The notes under the pieces: generated by a model
What the model was told of the DNA's origin: nothing
What the model saw: only the letters and a program-made list of their open reading frames with translations
The model's database searches: none
Made by a program: the position numbers and the translations under genes
Shown here: positions 7,905 through 16,157 of the stretch, piece after piece
How the letters are laid out: each line of letters begins with the position of its first letter
Position numbering within the stretch: the first letter of the stretch is position 1
Origin: JAZKAR01 sp040389065
Lineage (GTDB): Bacteria; Pseudomonadota; Gammaproteobacteria; Burkholderiales; Casimicrobiaceae
Direction of reading: 5' to 3'
DNA: 64,000 nucleotides
NCBI GenBank assembly: GCA_040389065.1
Contig: JAZKAR010000028.1
Coordinates: 1-64,000 of the forward strand

Positions 7905-10298
7905 TTAATGACGTAGCACAACGTTTAATTGCTGCTCCAATACGCTGAGAATCTGCTGTATATACGCTTGTATATCAGTATCCGTAAGCGTTTGGTTTTT
8001 TGGCTGCCATTGTAACCGTACCGCCAAACTTTTTAAATGTGTTTCTAGACTGCCGCCTTCAAACACATCAAAAATCGTAATATCTTCTAAATTTTCAAGA
8101 TTACAGCTTTTTATTGCATCTAAGATACGTTGAGCTGTAAGCGTTTTTGGTGCAACTAAGGCTAAATCGCGCCTCACCGCCGGTAAATCTGACAAAGACG
8201 TACAAGAAGGCAAAGAGCGGTTAAGTAATGCTTCATTGCAATCTAGTTCAAAAAGAATAGGCGAGGTACTAAAGCCTAATTCTTTTGCCAGTTTGGGATG
8301 AAGTTCACCTAATAAGCCTACATCAACCCCATCTAGTAACACTGCGGCTGAACGGCCTGGATGTAATGCCGGATGGGTCTTAGGTTGCGTAGAAAGAAGT
8401 CTACCATGAAAAAGCGCTTGCAGATCACCTTTCATATCAAAGAAATCTACAGGGGTTCGTGAGATTCCCCATTGTTCATTTTCACGTGAGCCTATAATAA
8501 GCCCTGCTACTTTAAGCGGTTGGATAGTATCGCTTAAAAATACGCGCCCCCATTCAAAAATTCGTATTCTGTCAATTTTTCTACGTAAGTTATGATCTAA
8601 CGTAGCTAGCAAGCCTGGCCATAAACTTGTTCGCATTACACTCATTGTTTGAGCAATGGGATTCAGTAACTTCATGGGTTGAACAGAGGGGTTAATCTTT
8701 TGTTCAATTGTTTCGCTGACAAAACTAAAATTAATTGTTTCTTGATAATCTAGATCAACTAGACGACTCTTGAGTTCACTAGCAAATAACGTAGTTTCTG
8801 ATGCCGCTAAAAAAGTAACTGAAGGGGTAGGCGTTTGCGTAGGTAAGGAATCATAGCCGACTAGACGCGCTAGTTCTTCAATGAGATCAACTTCATAAAT
8901 TAAGTCTATGCGCCATGAGGGCGCTGTTACTATCCATTCATTACGATTATCTTCGTTACCTTTATCATCGCTCTGTGCATTCGCTTCTAATGAGCAGCCA
9001 ATCGCTGATAAGTATCGGGTGATATCTTCAGCAGAAATATCAAAGCCTAATAGTCTGCGTACTTGTTCTTGCCGTAGTTTAATGTTTGAAGGAGCCGGCA
9101 TCGTTTTAGCGTCAGTAACGTCGGTGATAGCACTAACTTGTCCTCCAGCTAGTTCTAAAATAAGTGCGCTGGCTCGTTCTAACGCTATTTTAACTATTGC
9201 ATGATCAACACCGCGCTCAAAACGAAATGCGGCATCACTGCTTAATATGTAATGACGAGCTTTGCCAGAAATGGTATCAGGTAACCAATAGGCGCTTTCA
9301 AGCAGAATAGCGGTTGTATCATTTTGAACGCCACTTGATTCGCCTCCCATAATGCCAGCTAATCCTAAAGCATGGGTTTGATCGGCAATAACAATGGTTT
9401 CAGGCGTGAGTTTAACAATTTGATTATTTAAAAGCGTCAGAGTTTCATCAGGTTGCGCTAAGCGAACGTGTAATGAGCCTTGAATTTTAGTAGCGTCATA
9501 GGCGTGTAAAGGTTGCCCAAGCTCTAACATAACATAATTGGTAATATCTACAATTAAGCTGATGGAACGTATGCCGCATCGTTCTAAGCGCTGGCGCATC
9601 CAAAGTGGAGTGGGGCGTGTATTATCAAGACCTTGAAATGAGCGCAATAAGAATAAGGGGGTAAGTGCCTGGTCAACATGTGCCTTAGGGGCAACAACTG
9701 ATAATTCTTCAGTAACAGAAGATTGTTTGATCGCATGGGGTTGTTTGCCTTCAAGAGCGCCTAATTCTCTTGCGATACCCTGAATGCTAAGACAATCTGC
9801 TCTGTTAGGGGTAACTTTAAGCGTAAAGGAGTGATCGTTTAGGTCTAAGGCATCACGTATGCATTGCCCTATCGGTAATTTGGTTGGCAGTACTAATAAA
9901 CCATCAACTCCATCATCAATGCCTAGCTCTTTGCCTGAACATAACATGCCAAACGATTCAATTCCACGCAGTTTAGCAGGCTTAATATGAAAGTCGCCTG
10001 GTAAGCGCGCGCCTACTTTTGCACAGGGAACTTTAATACCTTCTTTAACGTTTTTCGCACCACACACGATTTGTAAAGGTTGCGCTTCTCCGGCATCAAC
10101 CGTGCAAACTGACAATCTTTCAGCGTCAGGGTGCTTATTAACGCTGAGTACCTTCCCTACAACGACTCCTGAAAATTGTTCTGCTACGGGCGCAAACGAT
10201 TCAACCTCTAAGCCTGCCATGGTAAGAACATGCGCAAGTTGCTCTGAGCTTAATGATGTATCAATAAAAGTTTTTAACCAAGATTCTGAAAAGAGCAC
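7905..10298 (-). CDS. pheT: Phenylalanine--tRNA ligase beta subunit
   Basis: The 797-residue subunit, with PheS, forms the alpha2beta2 enzyme that charges tRNA-Phe. Domains in order are: an N-terminal EMAP/OB-like tRNA-binding domain (about 40-150, with NKHPDAERLSVCTVDAG), B3/B4 editing region (about 200-400, with HAYDATK and GIMGGE), B5 domain (about 405-490), catalytic-like core and the C-terminal anticodon-binding FDX domain (about 700-797). Length is normal. The start codon is GTG at 10296-10298, supported by AGGAG 8 nt upstream. It lies 40 nt after pheS in the same operon. Confidence 0.97.
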   Translation of the reverse strand: MLFSESWLKTFIDTSLSSEQLAHVLTMAGLEVESFAPVAEQFSGVVVGKVLSVNKHPDAERLSVCTVDAGEAQPLQIVCGAKNVKEGIKVPCAKVGARLPGDFHIKPAKLRGIESFGMLCSGKELGIDDGVDGLLVLPTKLPIGQCIRDALDLNDHSFTLKVTPNRADCLSIQGIARELGALEGKQPHAIKQSSVTEELSVVAPKAHVDQALTPLFLLRSFQGLDNTRPTPLWMRQRLERCGIRSISLIVDITNYVMLELGQPLHAYDATKIQGSLHVRLAQPDETLTLLNNQIVKLTPETIVIADQTHALGLAGIMGGESSGVQNDTTAILLESAYWLPDTISGKARHYILSSDAAFRFERGVDHAIVKIALERASALILELAGGQVSAITDVTDAKTMPAPSNIKLRQEQVRRLLGFDISAEDITRYLSAIGCSLEANAQSDDKGNEDNRNEWIVTAPSWRIDLIYEVDLIEELARLVGYDSLPTQTPTPSVTFLAASETTLFASELKSRLVDLDYQETINFSFVSETIEQKINPSVQPMKLLNPIAQTMSVMRTSLWPGLLATLDHNLRRKIDRIRIFEWGRVFLSDTIQPLKVAGLIIGSRENEQWGISRTPVDFFDMKGDLQALFHGRLLSTQPKTHPALHPGRSAAVLLDGVDVGLLGELHPKLAKELGFSTSPILFELDCNEALLNRSLPSCTSLSDLPAVRRDLALVAPKTLTAQRILDAIKSCNLENLEDITIFDVFEGGSLETHLKSLAVRLQWQPKNQTLTDTDIQAYIQQILSVLEQQLNVVLRH

Positions 10299-10338
10299 AA
10301 TTTTTCTCCTGAAAGCTCTTTGAGGGAAGCATTAAGCT

Positions 10339-11367
10339 TTAGCGTGAAAATTGCTGCAGAAAGCGTAAATCATTTTCATAAAACAAGCGCAAGTCATTTA
10401 CTCCGTAGCGAAGCATAGCTAAGCGTTCTATTCCCATGCCGAAGGCAAATCCCTGAAAGGTTTCGGGGTCAATATTGACGTGTTTAAGCACATTGGGATG
10501 TACCATTCCGGCTCCAGCCACTTCTAAAAAACCGCTATGGCTACATACTTTACAACCTTTGCCTGCGCAGAATACACAGCCAATATCTACTTCAGCGGAA
10601 GGTTCGGTAAAAGGAAAAAAAGAAGGACGAAAACGAACAGCAAGAGTATCGCTTTCAAAAAATGATCTGAAAAAATCACTCAATAGTGATTTTAAATTAG
10701 CGAAATTTACTGTTTGATCAATCCAGAGTCCTTCAATTTGATGAAACATCGGAGAGTGCGTGGCATCAGAATCAACTCGATAAACACGGCCTGGCGCAAT
10801 AATGCGAAGTGGTGGGGCGTTATTTTCCATATATCTGACTTGAATCGGCGATGTATGGGTACGCAGCAAATGTCCGCCTTCAAGATAAAAGGTATCATGC
10901 ATCGAGCGAGCAGGATGAAGTTCTGGAGTATTTAATGCTGTAAAATTATGAAAATCGTCTTCAATTTCAGGGCCATCAGCAGTAATGAAGCCTAAAGAAT
11001 GAAATAGCGTTTCGAGACGCTCAATGGTTTGGGTAACAGGATGTTTAGAGGACTTATTGCCTCGAAAACGCCCTGGCAATGTAACATCTAGGGCTTCTTG
11101 AGTAAGCTTTTGCTCAATCAGTGCATTTTCGATAGCTATTTTTCGGGCAGTTAAGGCAGACTCTATGGTTGTTTTAATTGCATTTAGACGATCGCCTTCT
11201 TGTTTGCGAGCATCACCTTGTAATTGTCCTAAACCTTTAAATGCCTGTGTTAGAGCGCTTTGTTTTCCTAAAAACTCTGCTTTGGTCTGATCAAGCTCAG
11301 TCAGTGAATTGCATTGTTCAAAACGTTGCACAGCAATATCGATCAAAGCCTCTAAGTTTTGAGACAT
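10339..11367 (-). CDS. pheS: Phenylalanine--tRNA ligase alpha subunit
   Basis: The 342-residue class II synthetase subunit holds the active site for phenylalanine and ATP. It has an N-terminal coiled-coil (about 1-90) and a catalytic core with motif 2 around LLRTHTSPIQVRYM (about 168-181) and motif 3 FAFGMGIERLAMLRYG (about 309-324). Cys pairs (CVFCAGKGCKVCSHSG) form the small Cys-rich loop seen in many PheS proteins. It is followed by pheT and preceded by its own promoter region after a terminator. Confidence 0.97.
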   Translation of the reverse strand: MSQNLEALIDIAVQRFEQCNSLTELDQTKAEFLGKQSALTQAFKGLGQLQGDARKQEGDRLNAIKTTIESALTARKIAIENALIEQKLTQEALDVTLPGRFRGNKSSKHPVTQTIERLETLFHSLGFITADGPEIEDDFHNFTALNTPELHPARSMHDTFYLEGGHLLRTHTSPIQVRYMENNAPPLRIIAPGRVYRVDSDATHSPMFHQIEGLWIDQTVNFANLKSLLSDFFRSFFESDTLAVRFRPSFFPFTEPSAEVDIGCVFCAGKGCKVCSHSGFLEVAGAGMVHPNVLKHVNIDPETFQGFAFGMGIERLAMLRYGVNDLRLFYENDLRFLQQFSR

Positions 11368-11429
11368 AAAAAATATAACCTTTTAAAGAGAGGTGGTTTC
11401 TGTATTGCTATTTTAATGAAATTTTACAC

Positions 11430-11438
11430 ATTATACCA
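11430..11438 (-). promoter_or_regulatory. Extended -10 promoter candidate for pheST
   Basis: On the minus strand the sequence TTGGTATAATG contains a perfect -10 box (TATAAT, 11430-11435) with the TGN extension. No good -35 box is present, which fits an extended -10 promoter. It lies about 65 nt before the pheS start and after the rplT terminator. Confidence 0.6.
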
Positions 11439-11611
11439 ATTGTTAAACATAAATATGCCATGTGCCTTCTAGCAGGCTCGATTGAGCAGTGTTTGATGCA
11501 GGTCTGAACTAGAGGTCTAAACACGGTTTATTGGGAAAAATGGTATTAGTAAAGAGGGAATTAAAAAAGCTAAAAGAACATGAATAAACTTAGAAAATAA
11601 CGATAGCGACA

Positions 11612-11646
11612 TTAAAAATAAGGCACTACCTAGGTAGTGCCTTATT
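11612..11646 (-). terminator. Rho-independent terminator after rplT
   Basis: A perfect 30-nt palindrome (AATAAGGCACTACCT and its complement, 11617-11646) is followed on the minus strand by a T-rich run (TTATTTTTAATG). It lies 34 nt past the rplT stop and separates the thrS-infC-rpmI-rplT operon from pheST. Confidence 0.85.
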
Positions 11647-11679
11647 CGCTTATCACAGAGCTATGGGTTTAGCTAAGTT

Positions 11680-12045
11680 TTAGGCTGCTAATGCTAATTG
11701 AGCTTTAACCTGTTCCGCAATTTTTGCAAAACCGGCTGCATCATGTACCGCTAAGTCAGCTAGTACTTTACGATCCATCTCAATGCCTGCTAATTTGAGA
11801 CCGTTGATGAATACACTGTATGATAAACCTAGTTCACGCACAGCTGCATTAATACGAACAATCCACAGGGAACGAAAATCACGTTTACGGGTACGGCGGT
11901 CACGATAGGCATATTGCCCAGCTTTCATGACAGCTTCTTTGGCTATACGGTAGACATTCTTGCGGCGACCACGAAAACCTTTGGCAAGTTCAAGAACTTT
12001 TTTGTGACGAGCACGGGCTGTAACTCCACGTTTAACGCGAGGCAT
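11680..12045 (-). CDS. rplT: 50S ribosomal protein L20
   Basis: The 121-residue very basic protein is an early assembly factor of the 50S subunit that binds 23S rRNA. It starts MPRVKRGVTARARHKKVL, the family N-terminus, and contains GFRGRRKNVYRIAKEAVMKA and YRDRRTRKRDFR. In E. coli L20 also represses translation of rpmI-rplT by binding the leader mRNA. The tract between infC and rpmI here contains a hairpin that could serve this purpose. It is 15 nt after rpmI. Confidence 0.98.
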   Translation of the reverse strand: MPRVKRGVTARARHKKVLELAKGFRGRRKNVYRIAKEAVMKAGQYAYRDRRTRKRDFRSLWIVRINAAVRELGLSYSVFINGLKLAGIEMDRKVLADLAVHDAAGFAKIAEQVKAQLALAA

Positions 12046-12060
12046 GGTTTTTCTCCTTCA

Positions 12061-12258
12061 TTAAGCGTAGGGTAACATGGCGCGAACTGATGGTGCATCA
12101 GCCGCATGAACGGCTGCCATACCACGCAATTGTCGTTTTGTTTTGGTTGTTTTTTTTGTCAAAATATGACGTTTAAAAGCTTGTGAGCGCTTAATGCGAC
12201 CACTGCTACACACTTGAAAGCGTTTAGCAGCGCCACTTTTTGTTTTCATCTTAGGCAT
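12061..12258 (-). CDS. rpmI: 50S ribosomal protein L35
   Basis: The protein is 65 residues, the standard L35 length, when started at MPKMKTKSGAAKRF (ATG 12256-12258) with AGGAA 9 nt upstream. A longer in-frame start at 12291 would add 11 residues foreign to the family and is rejected. It contains the basic core RSQAFKRHILTKKTTKTKRQ. It lies between infC and rplT, co-transcribed with both. Confidence 0.97.
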   Translation of the reverse strand: MPKMKTKSGAAKRFQVCSSGRIKRSQAFKRHILTKKTTKTKRQLRGMAAVHAADAPSVRAMLPYA

Positions 12259-12425
12259 TTGATAACATTCCTGATGATGTTTATAAAACAAGCCTTGGTG
12301 AAGTTAGAAGCTATAAACCGCTAACTTACTTTGTGAACCAAAGTATGCGTATTTTTACGAAAGTAAGATGTTAAATAGTGTTATCAATATCGCTGTAGGG
12401 GAGCGAAAATAAGGTTTTGCGAGAA

Positions 12426-12457
12426 CCGTGCCTTTACATACAGTAAATGAGGCACGG
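12426..12457 (-). promoter_or_regulatory. Hairpin in the infC-rpmI spacer, possible L20 operator
   Basis: Outer stem CCGTGCC/GGCACGG (12426-12432 with 12451-12457) and inner stem TTTAC/GTAAA stack in the 221-nt spacer, about 170 nt upstream of rpmI. No T-run follows, so it is not a simple terminator. In E. coli this mRNA region binds L20 for autoregulation; an equivalent role here is inference. Confidence 0.4.
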
Positions 12458-12512
12458 AAGCGCAGTAATTCTTATTTAAAGCAAAGCTACAGTTGGATTT
12501 TGAGGGCAATAT

Positions 12513-13046
12513 TTAAACAACAACTGCTTTCTTTTTGGGCGCTAATACCATAATCATCTGCTTGCCTTCTAACTTAGGCATTTGTTCAATAATGGCAAAA
12601 GGCTCAAGATCTATTCTAACACGTTCTAGCAGCCTAACACCAAACTCCTGATGTGCCATTTCACGTCCGCGAAAACGTAATGTTACTTTTGCTTTGTCTC
12701 CGTCTTCTAAAAAGCGCTTTAGATTCCGTATTTTAATTTGATAGTCGCCCTCATCGGTAGCAGGTCTAAACTTAATTTCTTTAACCTGTATCTGCTTTTG
12801 GCGCATTTTTGCTTCATGCTGTTTTTTAGCTTCATGGTATTTGTGTTTACCATAATCCATTAAGCGGCAGACAGGGGGCGCAGCCTGAGGAGCAATTTCG
12901 ACAAGATCAAGCTCTGCTTCTTCAGCGGCTTGAAGGGCTGCACGTATACTAATAATTCCGAGTTGTTCGCCATCATCTCCAATCAAACGAACTTCGCGGG
13001 CAGTAATTGCTGAGTTGACGCGCAACTCTTTTTCTGGCTGTGCTAT
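12513..13046 (-). CDS. infC: Translation initiation factor IF-3, ATA start codon
   Basis: IF-3 binds the 30S subunit and checks start codons. The frame reads RVNSAITAREVRLIGDDG at the N-domain (about 9-26), the linker with KYHEAKKQHEAKMRQKQIQ, and the C-domain VKEIKFRPATDEGDYQIK. The only start with a strong ribosome-binding site (AAGGAG at 13054-13059, 7 nt away) is ATA at 13044-13046, giving 177 residues. A TTG at 13023-13025 would also work but lacks such a site and drops seven residues. infC uses AUU or similar rare starts in most bacteria, letting IF-3 repress its own synthesis. It lies 26 nt downstream of thrS. Confidence 0.93.
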   Translation of the reverse strand: MAQPEKELRVNSAITAREVRLIGDDGEQLGIISIRAALQAAEEAELDLVEIAPQAAPPVCRLMDYGKHKYHEAKKQHEAKMRQKQIQVKEIKFRPATDEGDYQIKIRNLKRFLEDGDKAKVTLRFRGREMAHQEFGVRLLERVRIDLEPFAIIEQMPKLEGKQMIMVLAPKKKAVVV

Positions 13047-13072
13047 GGTATAACTCCTTGTATTAATCTAAA

Positions 13073-14998
13073 TTAAGCTACCGGGCTTTTGGGTGATATT
13101 TCCAAAAGTGAGGTGATAGCCGCTAGTGATAGAGCGCCTAGATTCTGATTGCCGCGTGCTCGAACAGCAACAGTATTATTATCGCGTTCTTGATCGCCAA
13201 CAATAAGAAGATAAGGCGTCTTTTGTAAACTATGTTCACGAATTTTATAATTAATTTTCTCGTTTCTCAAGTCCGCATCAATGCGCAGTCCTTTTGATTG
13301 AAGTTCCTTAACTATACTTTTTGCGTAATCGATATGAGCATCGCTAATGTTAAGTACAGTAGCTTGTATAGGGGCTAGCCATACGGGTAAAGCGCCAGCA
13401 TGATGCTCAATCAATATACCTATAAAACGTTCTAATGAGCCGAATAGCGCTCGGTGAAGCATAACGGGGCGTTTGCGAGTGTTATCTTCTGCAACATAGT
13501 GTGCATTAAAACGCTCGGGTAAGTTTAAGTCAACTTGTAATGTTCCGCATTGCCAGTCACGGCCAATTGCATCGCGCAGAACAAATTCTAGCTTAGGTCC
13601 GTAAAATGCACCTTCACCAGGGTTCAAGCTATAGTCTAAAGACATGCTATTTAACGCGTTTTTAAGCGCATCTTCTAGAATATCCCATGTTTCATCTGTT
13701 CCTATACGATTATCTGGTCGTGTAGAAAGTTTAATTCGAATATCTTCAAATCCAAAGTCTTTATAAATTTCTAAAACAAGTGCCACGACAGTACGGCATT
13801 CATCTTCCATTTGCTCTTCGGTGCAATAGATATGTGCATCATCTTGAGTAAAATGGCGAACACGCATTAGCCCATGTAAAGCACCAGAAGGTTCATAACG
13901 ATGAACTTTACCGAATTCTGCCATACGAATAGGAAGATCACGATAGCTTTTGAGGCCATGATTAAAAAGGCTTACTGAGCCAGGGCAATTCATAGGTTTT
14001 AAAGCAAAAACGCGATCATCTTCTGTTTGCGTAGTAAACATGTTTTGGCGATAATTTTGCCAATGGCCTGAAATTTCCCAAAGACTGCGATCCATCACAT
14101 CGGGGGTATTTACTTCAGTATAACCGCCTTCTGTTTGTTTGGTGCGCATATAGCCTAAAAGAGTTTGAAAAAGTGTCCAACCTTTGGGGTGCCAGAATAC
14201 AGCTCCTGGAGCAAACTCTTCAAAATGAAATAGGTCAAGTGCTGCGCCTAGCTTACGATGATCACGCTTACCGGCTTCTTCTAAGCGAGTTAAATAAGCA
14301 TCTAACTCTTTTTGAGAATGCCAAGCAGTACCGTAAATACGCTGCAACATTTCATTTTCAGATTTGCCGCGCCAATAGGCTCCTGCTACTTTGAGAAGTT
14401 TAAAGGCTTTTAAATACTGAGTGGAAGGAACGTGAGGGCCGCGGCATAGGTCTGTAAAACTTGAAGTGCCCTCTCCCTCGGTATACAGCTTAATAGGTTC
14501 ATTTTCAGGAATGCTGGAAATAAGCTCAGTTTTGTAATGTTCGCCGATACTTTTGAAGTAATCGATAGCCTCTGCACGGCTTACTACGCGATGGCTAACG
14601 TTCATGTTTGCATTGGCTAGCTCATGCATTTTAGCTTCAATGGCAACTAGATCTTCAGGCGTAAATGAACGTTCGAGTGCAAAGTCATAGTAAAAACCAT
14701 CTTCGATCACGGGGCCAATAGTCACCTGCGCCGTAGGGAATAAGTGTTTAACAGCATGCGCTAAAAGATGCGCTGTTGAATGCCGAATAATTTCAAGTGC
14801 GTGAGAATTTTTGTCTGTAATTAATGTTAATTGAGCATCTGTATTAATGAGAGTGCTGCGATCAACAATGGTTCCATTAACATCAGCTGCTAAGGTAGCT
14901 TCAGCCAGACGTGGACTAATTGTTTTTGCGATTTCATAAACAGAAAGCGGCGCTTCAAAATTTAAAATTTTGCCATCAGGAAGTTTAACATTAAACAT
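13073..14998 (-). CDS. thrS: Threonine--tRNA ligase
   Basis: The 641-residue class II synthetase charges tRNA-Thr. It starts with a TGS domain (1-60, MFNVKLPDGKILNFEAP), then the editing domain with the HSTAHLLAHAVK metal site (about 73-84), the catalytic core with the zinc Cys in KPMNCPGS (about 334) and the HRALFGSLERF motif 3 region (about 516-526), and a C-terminal anticodon-binding domain (about 540-640). Length is normal. It heads the operon thrS-infC-rpmI-rplT. Confidence 0.98.
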   Translation of the reverse strand: MFNVKLPDGKILNFEAPLSVYEIAKTISPRLAEATLAADVNGTIVDRSTLINTDAQLTLITDKNSHALEIIRHSTAHLLAHAVKHLFPTAQVTIGPVIEDGFYYDFALERSFTPEDLVAIEAKMHELANANMNVSHRVVSRAEAIDYFKSIGEHYKTELISSIPENEPIKLYTEGEGTSSFTDLCRGPHVPSTQYLKAFKLLKVAGAYWRGKSENEMLQRIYGTAWHSQKELDAYLTRLEEAGKRDHRKLGAALDLFHFEEFAPGAVFWHPKGWTLFQTLLGYMRTKQTEGGYTEVNTPDVMDRSLWEISGHWQNYRQNMFTTQTEDDRVFALKPMNCPGSVSLFNHGLKSYRDLPIRMAEFGKVHRYEPSGALHGLMRVRHFTQDDAHIYCTEEQMEDECRTVVALVLEIYKDFGFEDIRIKLSTRPDNRIGTDETWDILEDALKNALNSMSLDYSLNPGEGAFYGPKLEFVLRDAIGRDWQCGTLQVDLNLPERFNAHYVAEDNTRKRPVMLHRALFGSLERFIGILIEHHAGALPVWLAPIQATVLNISDAHIDYAKSIVKELQSKGLRIDADLRNEKINYKIREHSLQKTPYLLIVGDQERDNNTVAVRARGNQNLGALSLAAITSLLEISPKSPVA

Positions 14999-15529
14999 TT
15001 ACAGTTTTCTTTCGCATTATGCTCTAATAACAGAATACGTATTATAGATAATTAATTAGAAGTGGAATTTTCAAGTAAGTTTTAAATAAGCTATGGTTGA
15101 TGTTAGAGCGCATCAAAAGCTTGCTTAAATTTCATCGTCTTAAAAATAAATAATATTTTTAAGACTTAACGCTCTGTTTAGGTACCCTAAATGCACGGTA
15201 TTGGCAATCATTCAATCAGAGTCTTTTTCATGAATAATGAGAGGAATAAAGAATGATAAAAGGAATTTCGCTTTACACTCAAGGCCTTTCGTAAGAATAC
15301 AGGAGTTTGCTTACATATTTTAGATAAATGTAGGAAGAAAACAACAGTATTGCGAGGCGCGCACAAAAACGTATAGTTTTATGGCAACGTTTCATCTTAC
15401 TATAGGTTTGGCTAAACCCTTTATTATGTACATTCTAAGTATTTTATTTACATCAAAAAATGTATTAAATTTACAGTTTAAAGAAAAATAAAAAACTTAA
15501 GGATCTATAGATAACAGCCTAGAATATAG
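14999..15529. other. 531-nt region without a gene, upstream of thrS
   Basis: This stretch between thrS and the rhodanese gene holds no convincing reading frame. It should contain the thrS promoter; a TATAAT-like box on the minus strand (15041-15046) lacks a well-spaced -35. A perfect 12-bp hairpin (GTCTTAAAAATA / TATTTTTAAGAC, 15137-15148 with 15154-15165) is nested inside a wider inverted pair AGAGCG/CGCTCT (15105-15110 and 15170-15175). No tRNA is seen. Confidence 0.6.
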
Positions 15530-15991
15530 TTAGCTTTGAATCCAAGGTAAATTCGATTTCTTCCATCCATTTATCATACTGCGTTGTTGATTCACATCTT
15601 TATCGCCCTCGAAACCTTCAAGAACATTATATGCAGATGTGTAACCATTCGCTGCTACTAATGCGGCAGCAGCATGTGAACGACCTCCGCTGCGGCAGAT
15701 AAATAAAATAGGTTGTTCAGCAGTAATATTAGCTGTTTCTAAGGCCTCAAGAAAAGCAGGGTTAGGAGCCATGCTAGGATATGAGTTCCACTCGATATGC
15801 AATGAGCCAGGAATAAAACCAACCCAATCACGCTCTGCGCGTGTGCGAACGTCAACTAAGACTGCTTCAGGGTTCAACCGTAAAAACTCGAAAGCTTCTG
15901 TAGGTAAAAAAGCGCCTGCATATGGTAGCCCATCGTCTTCTGAACGTTCATGCGCTTGTTCGAGTAAGGCATCTAATGAAGGTGCTGTCAT
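15530..15991 (-). CDS. Single-domain rhodanese-like sulfurtransferase
   Basis: The 153-residue cytoplasmic protein is one rhodanese domain. The active-site loop CRSGGRS (about 99-105) has the catalytic Cys that carries a persulfide. Other marks are VLVDVRTRAERDWVGFIPGS (about 44-63) and the C-terminal GFEGD and GWKKSNLPW typical of the betaproteobacterial family encoded next to glnA. It lies 166 nt downstream of glnA in the same direction. The sulfur acceptor is unknown. Confidence 0.9.
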   Translation of the reverse strand: MTAPSLDALLEQAHERSEDDGLPYAGAFLPTEAFEFLRLNPEAVLVDVRTRAERDWVGFIPGSLHIEWNSYPSMAPNPAFLEALETANITAEQPILFICRSGGRSHAAAALVAANGYTSAYNVLEGFEGDKDVNQQRSMINGWKKSNLPWIQS

Positions 15992-16157
15992 AGAATCTTT
16001 CTTTTTTCAAGCCTGCGTTACTATCAGGTAAGGCGGCTGCAAATTTTTTTACTATAGAAGCTGCAAATGCAGCTTCTAATGCTTAAATTAACAGCCTTGG
16101 GCCTATTTGCTGATGATAGGTAAGCAGATTTTTAAATAAACACTGTGATAGTGATTA

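Noticed and set aside
8908..9204. 98-codon frame opposite pheT
   Set aside because: Antisense shadow of a well-conserved gene.
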